Below the pieces are notes generated by a model. That model was not told the DNA's origin, ran no database searches, and saw only the letters and a list, made by a program, of their open reading frames with translations. From assembly GCA_020633895.1 (NCBI GenBank), contig JACKCT010000003.1, positions 186,001 through 250,000 of the forward strand: DNA of 64,000 bases, read 5' to 3'. Of this stretch, positions 1 to 8,681 are shown piece by piece (the stretch's first letter is position 1; each line of letters begins with the position of its first letter). Position numbers and translations under genes: made by a program. Source of the DNA: Deltaproteobacteria bacterium. Lineage in GTDB: Bacteria; Lernaellota; Lernaellaia; JACKCT01.

Positions 1-259
1 CCGCCTCCACCGTCTTGGCGCGGGAACGGGCGCGACGACGGATCACCGTCGTTCCGATGCGCCGCTCTTCCACGTTCTGCTGCCCTTCGGTCTTCTTTTC
101 GCCCTTGTGCACCAGATTTTTGGCGTACGCGAGGACTTCCTCGTCGAACTCGGCGGTGGGCGTGTCGGCGCTGACCCCCAGCTCGCGCAAGGTTTTGATC
201 ATCTCGCCGATTTCCACATCGAGTTGTTTCGCGGCGTCACGAACCGAAATCTTCGCCAT
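1..259 (-). CDS. infB: Translation initiation factor IF-2, N-terminal part
   Basis: The gene starts with ATG at 259 and runs off the left edge, so only about 86 residues are visible. The first 50 residues form the small IF-2 N-terminal helical domain (KISVRDAAKQLDVEIGEMI, then TLRELGVSADTP). They are followed by a basic stretch (RRIGTTVIRRRAR) of the kind I know from deltaproteobacterial IF-2 before the long linker. IF-2 delivers initiator tRNA to the 30S subunit; its GTPase domains lie outside the window. The start overlaps the end of rnpM by 23 bases and a GGAG lies just upstream, in keeping with the usual nusA-rnpM-infB order. The call is secure; the length cannot be judged. Confidence 0.9.
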   Translation of the reverse strand, partial: MAKISVRDAAKQLDVEIGEMIKTLRELGVSADTPTAEFDEEVLAYAKNLVHKGEKKTEGQQNVEERRIGTTVIRRRARSRAKTVEA

Positions 260-563
260 GAAAACCTTCTCCGCTCTCGGGTGTCCGACCGTTTTGGAAC
301 CGTTCCATCGCCGCGCGCACCTCGTGCTCGTCCACGAGCAGTTGGCGTCGGCGCAGTCCCCGGGCCAGAGCCCCTTTCTTTATCGCTTTATCCACGCACG
401 CCGCGTCGGGGCACAAATACGCTCCCCGTCCGGGTCGGCGGCGTTCCGGGTCGGCGACCACGCGGCCGTCGTCTCCCGCCGTAAATCTCAACAACGCGTC
501 CCACGCGAATCGGCGTCGGCACGCGCAACAGGACCGGGTCGGTCGGTGTCCCCGACGGCTCAC
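237..563 (-). CDS. rnpM: RnpM/YlxR family RNA-binding protein (DUF448)
   Basis: A 108-residue protein in the YlxR fold. The paired cysteines of RSCCACRRRF near residue 12, the LLRF segment, and the PGRGAYLC and KGALARGLRR blocks are the family signature. The family is an RNA-binding protein coded between nusA and infB; in Firmicutes it has been linked to RNase P modulation. The start is GTG at 563 with an AAGGA just upstream. It lies 10 bases after nusA and overlaps infB, so translation is probably coupled. The C-terminal 25 residues beyond the conserved core are less typical. Confidence 0.88.
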   Translation of the reverse strand: MSRRGHRPTRSCCACRRRFAWDALLRFTAGDDGRVVADPERRRPGRGAYLCPDAACVDKAIKKGALARGLRRRQLLVDEHEVRAAMERFQNGRTPESGEGFHGEDFGS

Positions 564-573
564 GGTCCTTCCG

Positions 574-2217
574 TCAGCCCTTCATGCTGTCGGCGACCTT
601 CTGGGCGATCTCCAGGTCCAATCCGGGAACGGCCAGCAGATCGTCCATCCGCACGCCCTTGAGGGCGTCGCGATTGCGGTAGCCCGCGTTATAGAGGGCC
701 TGGGCGCTCTTGAGCCCCACGCCGTCCAGCTTCATCAGGTCCAGCAGCAGTTCGGGCCGGATCTCATCCCCGTTGGCGCCGGCGGCCGGCACGGCCTCAC
801 TCACCGTGGGCGCGGCCTCGGCTTCGGTCGACCCCGATTCCTCTTCGCCCGAGTCGGATTCGCCGGCCTCACCCTCGGAGGCCGCCGCATCGGCGGCGGG
901 CTTGCCGAACAGCTTCTCGGCTTCGGCCTTGGCCTGCTGCTCGGGGGTGAGCACCGGCTCGGGCTCGGGCAACGGCCACTCGTTGGTGTCCAGGATGTGG
1001 TTGGCGACCTCGATGATCTCCTTGGCCCGGTTGTCATCGATGCCCGGGAAGCGCGCCAGATCCTCGATCTTGGCGTCGGCGATTTCCTCCACGTCCATGT
1101 AGCCCGACTTGATGAGCAGATCGACCGAGAGATTCGGGATCTGCGGAATGCGGGCGAACATGGAGCGGGCGATCTCGGAAATCTCCGTCCACTTGGTCTC
1201 GGACTGAATATCCAGCTTCCAACCGGTAAGCTGCACCGCCAGACGCACGTTCTGGCCCCGCTTGCCGATGGCCAGGGACAATTGATCGTCCGGCACGATG
1301 ATCTGCATGGCCTGGGCGTCCTCGTCGATGATGACCTTGGTCACTTCGGCCGGAGCCAGGGCGTTGCACACGAAGCGAGCCGGATTCTCCGAATAAGGCA
1401 CGATATCGATTTTCTCGCCGCGCAGTTCGTTGACCACGCTCTGCACGCGCGAGCCCTTCATGCCCACGCACGCGCCGACCGGGTCCACGTTGGGGTCCCG
1501 GCTGGACACGGCGATCTTGGCGCGCATGCCCGGCTCCCGGGCGGCGGCGACGATGGACACCACGCCCTCGGCGATCTCGGGCACTTCCAACTCGAAGAGT
1601 TTTTTCAGGAAGTCCGGATGGGAGCGCGAAAGCTGGATCTGGGGCGCGGTCGTCGAGCGAATGACGTCGCTGATGTACGCCCGGATGCGATCGCCCACCG
1701 CGTAGTTCTCGCGGGGGATCTGATCCCGGTGGTACATGATCGCCTCGGCGCGGCCCAGGTCGACGACCATATTGCCCTTCTCAAACCGACGCACGATGCC
1801 GTTGGCGATGTCGTGCTTGCGGTCCTTGTATTCGTTGTAGATATTCTCTTTCTCGGCGTCGCGCACCTTCTGGATGATGACCTGCTTGGCCATCTGGGCG
1901 CTGATGCGTCCGAAGCCTTTCGAGTCCACCTTCTCGCCCAGGCTGTCGCCGATCTGAACGTCCGGGTCGAGCTTCTTGGCCTCTTCGATAAGGATCTGCG
2001 TGGCCTCGTCCTCGACGTCGTCGGTCACTTCGCGGAAGCGAAACAGTTCCACCTCGCCCAAAGCCTGGTTGAACTGGGCCTCGATGTCGTAATCCAGCCC
2101 CAGCTTTTTGCGCGCGGCGGTCAACATGGCCGCCTCCAGGGCTTCCACGATCACATCCCGCGACACGCCGCGTTCCTTGACCACGGCGTCGATGACCTGA
2201 TTGAGATCACCCGTCAT
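574..2217 (-). CDS. nusA: Transcription termination/antitermination factor NusA
   Basis: A 547-residue NusA with the standard order: RNA-polymerase-binding N-terminal domain (about 1-130), S1 domain (about 135-200, with [17 protein letters not shown]), two KH domains (about 230-345, with [20 protein letters not shown] and [11 protein letters not shown]), then helix-hairpin-helix repeats. A long acidic spacer (about 435-490) separates the first HhH region from a C-terminal HhH repeat ([16 protein letters not shown]). NusA binds RNA polymerase and nascent RNA and tunes pausing and termination. The start ATG at 2217 is preceded by GGAGAGA. It follows rimP by 58 bases. NusA might regulate its own operon through the hairpin at 2941-2969. 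Confidence 0.97.
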   Translation of the reverse strand: MTGDLNQVIDAVVKERGVSRDVIVEALEAAMLTAARKKLGLDYDIEAQFNQALGEVELFRFREVTDDVEDEATQILIEEAKKLDPDVQIGDSLGEKVDSKGFGRISAQMAKQVIIQKVRDAEKENIYNEYKDRKHDIANGIVRRFEKGNMVVDLGRAEAIMYHRDQIPRENYAVGDRIRAYISDVIRSTTAPQIQLSRSHPDFLKKLFELEVPEIAEGVVSIVAAAREPGMRAKIAVSSRDPNVDPVGACVGMKGSRVQSVVNELRGEKIDIVPYSENPARFVCNALAPAEVTKVIIDEDAQAMQIIVPDDQLSLAIGKRGQNVRLAVQLTGWKLDIQSETKWTEISEIARSMFARIPQIPNLSVDLLIKSGYMDVEEIADAKIEDLARFPGIDDNRAKEIIEVANHILDTNEWPLPEPEPVLTPEQQAKAEAEKLFGKPAADAAASEGEAGESDSGEEESGSTEAEAAPTVSEAVPAAGANGDEIRPELLLDLMKLDGVGLKSAQALYNAGYRNRDALKGVRMDDLLAVPGLDLEIAQKVADSMKG

Positions 2218-2275
2218 TTGTCTCTCCTACAGCGTCTTGGCCATAGCGGCCCCGGCCGTAAAAACTCGCCGGAGC

Positions 2276-2746
2276 TCAAAATTCGTAGACCATATTGGCC
2301 TTGTCCACCAAATCTTCGTCGATGGCGTATTCCGCGGCGTCGACTTGAACGATCCACTGTCCGTCCTTGACGTCCAGCAACCGCCCCGTGAACTTCTTTC
2401 GCCCGTCCACGTCCCGGCGCGTACGCACCTTGACCAGCTTGCCGATCATCGCCACCGCGTCGTCGTGATGACGGATGGGCCGGTCCAATCCGGGGCTGGA
2501 GACCTCCAGGTTGTACGTCCCGGCAATCATGTCCTGGACATCCAACCAGTCCGACAACTCCCGGCTGACCGCCGCGCAGTCGTCCACGCTCACCGCCCCG
2601 CCGGGCCGATCCAGGTACACCCGCAAAAGCGAGCGGCGACCGGCCTTGGCCATCTCCAGGTCGAAGACTTCCAGCCCTTGTTCGGCGCACACCGGATCCA
2701 AGAATTCCCGAATCCGATCCAACCGTTCGTCGCTGGTCCGCTGCAT
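2276..2746 (-). CDS. rimP: Ribosome maturation factor RimP
   Basis: A 156-residue RimP, required for 30S subunit maturation. The conserved N-terminal alpha/beta domain (LEVFDLEMAKAGRRSLLRVY, then DRPGGAVSVDDCAAVSREL) and the NLEVSSPGLDRPIR motif are clear, followed by the Sm-like C-terminal domain (VKVRTRRD to the end). The frame is open further upstream to 2854, but ATG at 2746 starts right where family homology begins and an AAGGGTCAGGG stretch precedes it. It is the first gene of the rimP-nusA-rnpM-infB operon. Confidence 0.93.
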   Translation of the reverse strand: MQRTSDERLDRIREFLDPVCAEQGLEVFDLEMAKAGRRSLLRVYLDRPGGAVSVDDCAAVSRELSDWLDVQDMIAGTYNLEVSSPGLDRPIRHHDDAVAMIGKLVKVRTRRDVDGRKKFTGRLLDVKDGQWIVQVDAAEYAIDEDLVDKANMVYEF

Positions 2747-2940
2747 CGACCCTGACCCTTGCCGTCGTCTTTTTGTTGCGGCCGGGCCCCGGCGAAGATG
2801 ACCAAAAATAGGCCTCCTCGCCCTCGATCCGCCGAGTTGTCGCGAAAAAGTCAAACGCGTAGGATCGGGCGGCCGCTCGGTCTGCTACCGGAAAAACACA
2901 GCGAAAAACACAGCAGTTTCAACACATTCCGCAAAGAACA

Positions 2941-2969
2941 AAAGCGGGACCCTTACGGGAGCCCGCTTT
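2941..2969 (-). terminator. Terminator-like hairpin in the rimP-nusA leader
   Basis: Perfect 8-base arms (AAAGCGGG at 2941-2948, CCCGCTTT at 2962-2969) with a further CCC/GGG pairing inside the loop, followed on the minus strand by a U-rich tail (TTTTGTTCTTT). It lies about 15 bases past the predicted start of the minus-strand promoter at 2991-3019 and about 195 bases before rimP. No minus-strand gene ends here, so the likely use is attenuation of the rimP-nusA operon or the end of a very short RNA. Confidence 0.6.
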
Positions 2970-2990
2970 GTCAGCAGACCGATTTGGGCG

Positions 2991-3019
2991 TATATATCAC
3001 GGCCATATCCCGTTGGCAA
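2991..3019 (-). promoter_or_regulatory. Sigma-70-type promoter for rimP-nusA-rnpM-infB
   Basis: Minus strand: -35 TTGCCA (3014-3019), 17-base spacer, -10 TATATA (2991-2996). Transcription would begin near 2984 and meet the hairpin at 2941-2969 almost at once. This is the only good promoter I see in the 310-base gap 2747-3056. The rest of the gap, 2747-2940, shows no gene or strong structure. Confidence 0.5.
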
Positions 3020-3056
3020 GGCGGGAATTGATGGTCGGTTATAGGGAGATTTTCCC

Positions 3057-3821
3057 ATGAAACTCACGATTTTGGGCAGCGGATCCTGGTGGGCTCAGGC
3101 CGAGCGCATGGGCCCGGCGTTTTTGATCGAACACGAGAGATTCCGGGCGCTGGTCGACTGCGGCGAAGGGTGCCTGCGGCGTCTGGCGGGCGCGGGGGTC
3201 GAGCCGTCGAGTCTGAACGCCATCCTCTTGACGCACGACCACCCGGATCACATCGCCGGGTTGTTGCCGCTGCTGGTCGGGCTGCACGTCCAAAAAATGA
3301 TGGGCCACCCCGCCGCCCGGACCGAGGCAATGGCCTTCATCGGCCCGCCCCGAATCGACCGCCTCCTTGCCCTCCTGCCCGAACTAGGCGACCCGGGCGT
3401 CATCAGCGACGGCGTGCCGCTTCTGCCCCGCATTCTAACGCCGCCGGAGACCTTCGACCTGGGCCCCTTCGTCGTGCAGGCCGTCCCGGTCAAGCACAAG
3501 GAACACGCGATGGGGTTTCGGTTCAAAGCGGACGGCAAGGTCATCGCCTTCTCCGGCGATTCGGGCCCCTGCGACACCTTGGCCGAAATCGCGAAAAACG
3601 CCGACGTCTTCGTCTGCGAAGCCGGAACGTCCAAGGGCTACCCCGCCCACCTCACGCCCGAGCAGGCCGCCCAAGCCGCCCACGACGGCCGGGCAAAAAA
3701 ACTCATCCTCACGCACATCCCCGGCGACGCGGACACGGCCGATTTTCAGCGACGGGCCAAGAGCGCGTTCGACGGCGAGGTGGTGATCGGCGAGGATTTG
3801 ATGGTGGTGAATCTAGGCTAG
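3057..3821 (+). CDS. MBL-fold metallohydrolase (RNase Z-like)
   Basis: A 254-residue soluble metallo-beta-lactamase-fold protein. The metal-binding motif HDHPDH is at residues 60-65, with further ligands in KHKEHAMGF, the Asp of FSGDSG and the His of LILTHIPGD. The layout resembles the RNase Z / arylsulfatase-like branch of the family: N-terminal MKLTILGSGS and a late HIP motif. The flexible arm typical of true tRNase Z is not obvious, so the substrate could be RNA or a small ester. ATG at 3057 follows a GGGAG. The gene stands alone on the plus strand, and its last 4 bases overlap the convergent gene that follows. Confidence 0.85.
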   Translation: MKLTILGSGSWWAQAERMGPAFLIEHERFRALVDCGEGCLRRLAGAGVEPSSLNAILLTHDHPDHIAGLLPLLVGLHVQKMMGHPAARTEAMAFIGPPRIDRLLALLPELGDPGVISDGVPLLPRILTPPETFDLGPFVVQAVPVKHKEHAMGFRFKADGKVIAFSGDSGPCDTLAEIAKNADVFVCEAGTSKGYPAHLTPEQAAQAAHDGRAKKLILTHIPGDADTADFQRRAKSAFDGEVVIGEDLMVVNLG

Positions 3822-4132
3822 AGCAACAACAGCTTCGGCAGCGCCGCCACCGTCAGCAGCAGCCAGAGGATCGAGATCATCAGGCACACGGTCGAGGCAT
3901 AGTTGCGAGGCACCCGATCCATATTCGGCTGACCGCGCCGGGCCATGATCGTGACCACGGTAAAGGCGTAAATACCCATCGCGATCAGGTAGCCCAACAA
4001 CGCCCAGAAGCCCACGTCACCCATCATAAAAACGCACACCGCGCACAACGTCGCGAACACGCTGATCACCACCAGCATCGACGTGGCGAAGTAATAATGA
4101 TCGTCCTGCGGAATCAGCGACGACAGCTTCAT
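3818..4132 (-). CDS. Small membrane protein, three predicted helices
   Basis: A 104-residue protein with three hydrophobic segments (about residues 17-37, 42-62 and 84-103) and a short polar loop with ARRGQPNMDRVPRNYAST between the second and third. I do not recognise the family. ATG at 4132 is chosen because a GGAG lies 5 bases upstream; an in-frame GTG at 4138 is less well placed. It ends on the last 4 bases of the convergent MBL gene. The 90 bases between it and aroC show no clear terminator. Confidence 0.65.
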   Translation of the reverse strand: MKLSSLIPQDDHYYFATSMLVVISVFATLCAVCVFMMGDVGFWALLGYLIAMGIYAFTVVTIMARRGQPNMDRVPRNYASTVCLMISILWLLLTVAALPKLLLL

Positions 4133-4222
4133 CCCCACTCCGGGCGCATGTTTTCAGGTAAGGAAAAGTATCCCGCGAGGCGCGCGGGGCGTCAAATATT
4201 TTTGAAAAGGAAATTTTGAAAG

Positions 4223-5275
4223 CTAAATCTTCGCCGGCGGCGCCAGCAAGCAATCCACCAGCACCAGCGCGACCATCGCCTCGCACACGGGCACGCCGCG
4301 AGGCACGACGCACGGGTCGTGGCGGCCGCCCACTTCCAACTCGGCGGGGTTGCCGTCGGCGTCGATGGTTTGCTGCGTCTTGTTGATGGAGCTGGTCGGC
4401 TTGATCGCGGCGCGGGCGACGACGGGCATGCCGTTGGACACGCCGCCCAGGATGCCGCCCGCGTTGTTGGACAGGAAGCCGTCCGGGCCGATCGGGTCGT
4501 TGTTCGCGCTGCCCGTGGACGACGCGGATGCGAACCCGGCGCCGATCTCCACGCCCTTGACCGCGTTGACGCTCATCAGCGCGTACGCCAGTCGCGCGTC
4601 CAGCTTCTCGTAGATCGGGTCGCCCCACCCCACCGGCACGCCCTCGGCGATCACCTCGACGATGCCGCCCAGGCTGTCGCCTTCCTTGCGCTTTGCGTCG
4701 ATGGCCTCGACCATACGCGCCGCCGCGTCCGCATCCGCGCAACGCACGATGTTCCGCTCGATCTCATCCGCGTCGAATTTTTCGGCGACGATCGTGCCGA
4801 TTTGCGTCACGTGGCCGACGATCGACACGCCTTCCCGCGCCAAAAGCTGTCGGGCAATCGACCCGGCCGCCACCCGCGCCGCCGTCTCCCTCGCCGAAGA
4901 CCGCCCGCCGCCCCGCACATCGCGCAGGCCGTATTTCTTCTCCCACGTAAAATCCGCGTGGCCGGGACGATAGACCGTCTTGAGCTTGTCGTAGTGGTGG
5001 GATTTTTGCCCCTGGTTTTCGATGAGCATCATGATCGGATGGCCGGTCGTCACGCCGTCGACGGTCCCGCTCCAGATCCGCACGTCGTCGTCCTCGGAGC
5101 GCGGCGTCGTCACCTTCGACTGCCCCGGCCGGCGGCGCGCCATCTCGTAGCGCAGCGCGTCCATGTCGATGGTCAGGCCCGCCGGGCAGCCGTCGATCAC
5201 CACGCCCAGGCCCGGCCCGTGGCTCTCGCCGAAGGTGGTGATGCGAAAAAATCGTCCGAAGCTGTTGGAGGCCAA
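4223..5275 (-). CDS. aroC: Chorismate synthase
   Basis: A 350-residue protein that makes chorismate from EPSP with reduced FMN, the last step of the shikimate pathway. It has the signature TTFGESHGPGLGVVIDGCPAG (GESHG at 16-20), RRPGQ, and the flavin and substrate loops RDVRGGGRSSARETAARVA and GSANNDPIGPDGF. Length is near the family norm of 350-390. The start is TTG at 5275, supported by GGAGA five bases upstream and by family homology beginning at residue 5; no ATG is nearby. It is divergent from rlmE, and no other aro genes are in the window. Confidence 0.97.
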   Translation of the reverse strand: MASNSFGRFFRITTFGESHGPGLGVVIDGCPAGLTIDMDALRYEMARRRPGQSKVTTPRSEDDDVRIWSGTVDGVTTGHPIMMLIENQGQKSHHYDKLKTVYRPGHADFTWEKKYGLRDVRGGGRSSARETAARVAAGSIARQLLAREGVSIVGHVTQIGTIVAEKFDADEIERNIVRCADADAAARMVEAIDAKRKEGDSLGGIVEVIAEGVPVGWGDPIYEKLDARLAYALMSVNAVKGVEIGAGFASASSTGSANNDPIGPDGFLSNNAGGILGGVSNGMPVVARAAIKPTSSINKTQQTIDADGNPAELEVGGRHDPCVVPRGVPVCEAMVALVLVDCLLAPPAKI

Positions 5276-5308
5276 GGCCGTCTCCGTTTTGTCGTGCGTT
5301 GACCGGGG

Positions 5309-5337
5309 ATGATAGAGCGGCCCGCGCCGATTGAAAA
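5309..5337 (-). promoter_or_regulatory. Possible aroC promoter
   Basis: Minus strand: -35 TTTTCA (5332-5337), 17-base spacer, -10 TATCAT (5309-5314). It lies 34 bases before the TTG start of aroC. The match is moderate, but spacing and position are right. Confidence 0.4.
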
Positions 5338-5381
5338 GTCCGCGCCGACGAACGACGGTAGGAACCGGGACGCTCGCCCGC

Positions 5382-5387
5382 TATACT
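5382..5387 (+). promoter_or_regulatory. Possible -10 box for rlmE
   Basis: TATACT at 5382-5387, about 50 bases before the chosen rlmE start, on the strand facing away from aroC. No good -35 is visible at 16-18 bases, so this is a weak call. Confidence 0.3.
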
Positions 5388-5435
5388 CGACGCACGCGAC
5401 TCGGGATGAAACGTCGCGAAAAAGGGAGCCGATCC

Positions 5436-6143
5436 ATGTCGCGAAAAGTCAATGCGGGAAAACAACGGCGCGGCCCGACCGGGGGATTCAGTGGCGGCAA
5501 GGGCGGCGGTCGGTTCGGCGGCGGCGGTCCCAAGGGGCCGTGGGCCGACCACCACACGCACAAGGCCAAGCAACTCGGCTTCGCGGCCCGGTCCGTCTTC
5601 AAACTCGAAGAGATCGACAAAAAGCACAAGGTGCTCGCCAAGGGGCACGTGGTGCTCGACCTGGGCTGCGCGCCGGGGTCATGGACGCAATACGCCGCCA
5701 AGCGCGTCGGCCCCGAGGGGCGCGTCGTCGGGATCGACCTGAAAGAAACGAAGATTGACGCGCCCAACGCGACGCTGCTGACAGGCGACGCCACCGAATC
5801 GCTGGAACAGCTTCGCGATCTGGCGCCGGGCGGCTATGACATCGTGCTGTCCGATATGGCGCCCTCGACGACGGGCATCAAGGACGTGGACGAAGCGCGC
5901 AGCCAAGGACTGGTGGAGTCGGCGCTGGCCACGGCGGAGGCGTTGCTCAAACCCGGCGGCGCGTTTGTCGCCAAGCTCTTTTACGGCCCGGACGCCAAGG
6001 CCCTCATCGAACGCATCGGCCGCCATTTTGCCTCCACCCAGACCATTCGCCCGGACGCCACGCGCAAGCAGAGCCGCGAGGTCTTCATCCTCGCCCAAGG
6101 CTTTCGCCCGGCCGCGAACGACGCGCCCGCCGACGAGGTTTGA
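5436..6143 (+). CDS. rlmE: 23S rRNA 2'-O-methyltransferase RlmE (FtsJ/RrmJ)
   Basis: A 235-residue methyltransferase that uses SAM to methylate the 2'-OH of a uridine in the 23S rRNA A-loop. Motif I (VLDLGCAPGSWTQ, about 74-86) and the K-D-K-E catalytic set are present: Lys in ARSVFKLEEID, Asp in LSDMAPS, Lys in VAKLF and Glu in SREVFIL. ATG at 5436 is chosen because AAAGGGAG lies 7 bases upstream; the frame stays open further back. The first ~36 residues are a Gly/Arg/Lys-rich extension not found in E. coli RlmE, possibly for RNA binding. An SGNH-MBOAT set follows on the same strand. Confidence 0.93.
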   Translation: MSRKVNAGKQRRGPTGGFSGGKGGGRFGGGGPKGPWADHHTHKAKQLGFAARSVFKLEEIDKKHKVLAKGHVVLDLGCAPGSWTQYAAKRVGPEGRVVGIDLKETKIDAPNATLLTGDATESLEQLRDLAPGGYDIVLSDMAPSTTGIKDVDEARSQGLVESALATAEALLKPGGAFVAKLFYGPDAKALIERIGRHFASTQTIRPDATRKQSREVFILAQGFRPAANDAPADEV

Positions 6144-6174
6144 CACCGCCGTCGATCGGGCGTGAAATCCCGTC

Positions 6175-7362
6175 GTGACCAGCGACAACCCCAACAATCC
6201 CGACGCGCCGCCGTGCGACGATTTCGACGGCTTTTGGACCGCTCCGGCGCTCGCGAAGGCGCGGACGGCGCTCTTTGTCGTCGTGCTTCTCATCGCGTGC
6301 GAAGCCGTCACCCGCGTCTACTTCGCGCGGCCGGATCTGGCGAGTCGCAGCGCCGCGACCGACAACTACGCGACGTCCTATCTGCTCGATCAATTCCGCG
6401 CGTCAAAAGGCGACGGCCCGCGCGTCGCGTTCATCGGTTCCTCGACGATGCAGGGATACATCAACACCACCGCCGAGCGCGCCTTTCCGACGCGCGTCGA
6501 AGCGCTGTTGCGCGAGCGATACGACCTGCCGAATGTTCGCGCGTTCAACCTGGCGACGGCGGGAAATCTCTACGCCGACTACCACGCACTCATCGCGGAG
6601 GTGTCGCGATACGACCCGGCGTTGATCGTCGTGCCGATCCAGATCCGCCTGCTCTCCCGAGAGGAAAACGGACGCATGACGCATCCCGAGTACAGCGCGT
6701 TTTGGGCGGGGCTCAAGGATGCGCCGACGCTGAAGCGATGGGCGGGGATCTCGCCGGGCGCGTCGGTGGAATATCGTCTGGAACACGCGGCGACGCGGGT
6801 GTCAAAGCTGTACGCCTATCGCGGCCTCGTCCCCCGTTCGGCGTCACACAGTGACGACGGCCCCATGGAGCGCTGGGGGACGTGGTTCGCCTCCACGTTC
6901 GGTTATTTGACCGAACGACGGCTCATGGAACTGCGTCGCACGCCCGCGCACTATGACGCCCCGTATCTGTGGACTGTCGCGCCCCGCTCGCTTATCAAGC
7001 GCCACTCGCGGGCACTGCGTCGGTTGGATTTCACCGATAAAAATTCCCAGTGGCGTTTTCTGACGCGCGTTCCCATTGATTTTCCCGACACACCGATCCT
7101 GTTCTACATCTCGCCGCTCAACCGGCCGATGATCGACGACGAGCGCCTGTTTGTCTGGACAAGCACGATGAAGGAGCTGCGCGGGCGGCTGCGCGAAATC
7201 CTGACAAAGAACGGTGCCGATCTGATCGATGCGTCCGAGTGGATCGACCAAAAGCACTTCTCCGACGTGGACCATTTCAACATGACCGGCCACGAGGCCT
7301 TTGCCGAAAAACTCGCGCCGCTCGTCGCCGAGCGCCTGTCCGACGGGGAGGCGGCGCGGTAA
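6175..7362 (+). CDS. Membrane-anchored SGNH-hydrolase-like protein, MBOAT partner
   Basis: A 395-residue protein with one N-terminal membrane segment (about 28-48) and a large exported part. Block I is FIGSSTMQGY (about 86-95, Ser in GSS), an Asn lies in LATAGNLYADYHAL, and the last block DVDHFNMTGHEAF carries the D-x-x-H pair. These fit an AlgX/DltD-type SGNH fold that acts with MBOAT acyltransferases to put acyl groups on exported polymers. The start is GTG at 6175, 31 bases after rlmE; the ribosome-binding site is weak. The stop codon is followed at once by the MBOAT gene, so the two are surely co-transcribed. Confidence 0.75.
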   Translation: MTSDNPNNPDAPPCDDFDGFWTAPALAKARTALFVVVLLIACEAVTRVYFARPDLASRSAATDNYATSYLLDQFRASKGDGPRVAFIGSSTMQGYINTTAERAFPTRVEALLRERYDLPNVRAFNLATAGNLYADYHALIAEVSRYDPALIVVPIQIRLLSREENGRMTHPEYSAFWAGLKDAPTLKRWAGISPGASVEYRLEHAATRVSKLYAYRGLVPRSASHSDDGPMERWGTWFASTFGYLTERRLMELRRTPAHYDAPYLWTVAPRSLIKRHSRALRRLDFTDKNSQWRFLTRVPIDFPDTPILFYISPLNRPMIDDERLFVWTSTMKELRGRLREILTKNGADLIDASEWIDQKHFSDVDHFNMTGHEAFAEKLAPLVAERLSDGEAAR

Positions 7363-8553
7363 ATGCGGTTGATCTCCCTGACCAGCGCCGCGTTCGTCGC
7401 TATCGCTTTGGCGGTTTATTGGGCGTTGCCCTCCCGCGCGCGGCATGGGTTCCTCGCCGCCACGGGATTCGCCTATTACACCCTCGCCGCCCCGGTCGCC
7501 GGCCTGCTCACCGCCGCGCACATCGCCCTCGTCTACGCGATGCACCGCCGTATCGCCGCGACGCGCGACCGATCCCATACCGCAGGCCCGCCGCTTTTCA
7601 TCGGATGCGTCGTCGGCCTGCTGCCGCTGGTGGTCTTCAAATATCGCGCGTTCCTCTTCGCCCCATTCACCGGCGATTCGCACGCGCCGTTCGCCTCCAT
7701 CGCGATTCCGTTGGGCATCAGTTATTTCACCTTTCGCCTGCTCCACGTGCTCATCGACACCTCCCAAGGCAAGCTCGACCGCGTCGCGTTTTTCGACTTT
7801 TTTTACTATGTCACCTTCTGGCCGACGCTGACCGCCGGACCCATCGAACGCTTCGAACGCTTCGACCGTCAACGCCGCGAATTGTCGCGTTTCGACGCCG
7901 CTCTGTTCGCCGAAGGACTGCAGCGCATCGTCCACGGCCTCGCCAAAAAACTCGTCCTCGCCGAAGCGATGCACGTCACCATCACCGACTACCTCGCCGA
8001 TCCGACGGCGCTCACCACCGGACAACTCTGGTACGCCACGCACGCCTACTTCCTCTATCTCTACTTCGATTTTTCCGGCTATTCAGACATCGCCATCGGC
8101 ATCTCACGGCTGTTCGGATTTCGCATCATGGAAAATTTCCACTGGCCGATCTTCGCGACGAATCTGCGTGACTTTTGGCGACGCTGGCACATTTCGCTGA
8201 CCGGTTGGCTGACCGAATACGTTTACATCGGCCTGGGCGGCAGTCGACGCGGCGAATGGCGAACAGCCGCGAACGCGATGGCGACAATGATCCTGATCGG
8301 CCTATGGCACGGGGCCGACGACCCGCTGCATTTCACGCTCTGGGGCGCCTTCATGGGCGCGGGGCTGGTCGTGTTTCGCCAATGGCGACGCCTGCGCGCC
8401 CCCGGCGATCCGGCGCATTTCCAACCCTCGCGGGCCGGAATGCTCATCGGGTGGTTTTTGACGGTCGAGACGATGTGCGTCGGCTGGCCGTTGTTTATTT
8501 TCAAGACCGAAACCGCGTGGCGCGTTCTGTCGCGAATGTTCGGGTGGGGTTAA
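7363..8553 (+). CDS. MBOAT family membrane O-acyltransferase
   Basis: A 396-residue polytopic membrane protein of the AlgI/DltB/PatA type. It carries the family block NLRDFWRRWHISLTGWL (about 268-284, with YVYIGLGGSRRG after it) and the invariant His in LIGLWHGAD (about 310). It moves acyl groups, commonly acetyl, across the inner membrane to an acceptor finished by a periplasmic SGNH partner. Here that would be the preceding gene, whose stop abuts this ATG. A DUF5989-like small gene follows 4 bases later. No alginate or D-alanylation genes are nearby, so the acceptor is unknown. Confidence 0.92.
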   Translation: MRLISLTSAAFVAIALAVYWALPSRARHGFLAATGFAYYTLAAPVAGLLTAAHIALVYAMHRRIAATRDRSHTAGPPLFIGCVVGLLPLVVFKYRAFLFAPFTGDSHAPFASIAIPLGISYFTFRLLHVLIDTSQGKLDRVAFFDFFYYVTFWPTLTAGPIERFERFDRQRRELSRFDAALFAEGLQRIVHGLAKKLVLAEAMHVTITDYLADPTALTTGQLWYATHAYFLYLYFDFSGYSDIAIGISRLFGFRIMENFHWPIFATNLRDFWRRWHISLTGWLTEYVYIGLGGSRRGEWRTAANAMATMILIGLWHGADDPLHFTLWGAFMGAGLVVFRQWRRLRAPGDPAHFQPSRAGMLIGWFLTVETMCVGWPLFIFKTETAWRVLSRMFGWG

Positions 8554-8557
8554 AACG

Positions 8558-8671
8558 ATGAAACATCAACTCATGCGCGAGTTCGGATGGGCGCTGACGT
8601 ACACGGCGCTGGTATTGTTCGTGTTGTTCCTGGGCAGCGCGGGCCCGCAGTTTGTCTACGCGATGTTTTAG
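8558..8671 (+). CDS. DUF5989-like 37-residue membrane protein
   Basis: A 37-residue open frame starting ATG at 8558, four bases after the MBOAT stop. It has one hydrophobic helix (about residues 12-30) and ends GSAGPQFVYAMF. That tail closely resembles the end of DUF5989 proteins (GSAxAPFIYTLF from memory), small one-helix proteins often found next to MBOAT and SGNH genes. Likely a small subunit or stabiliser of the acylation set. The spacing and the match support it despite its size. Confidence 0.7.
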   Translation: MKHQLMREFGWALTYTALVLFVLFLGSAGPQFVYAMF

Positions 8672-8681
8672 TTGCGTCGTC

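Noticed and set aside
997-2370. 457-codon plus-strand open frame opposite nusA and rimP
   Set aside because: Low-complexity His/Asp/Leu-rich shadow; the minus-strand genes are certain.
2885-3067. 60-codon minus-strand frame in the rimP leader
   Set aside because: It covers the promoter and terminator hairpin and has no recognisable features.
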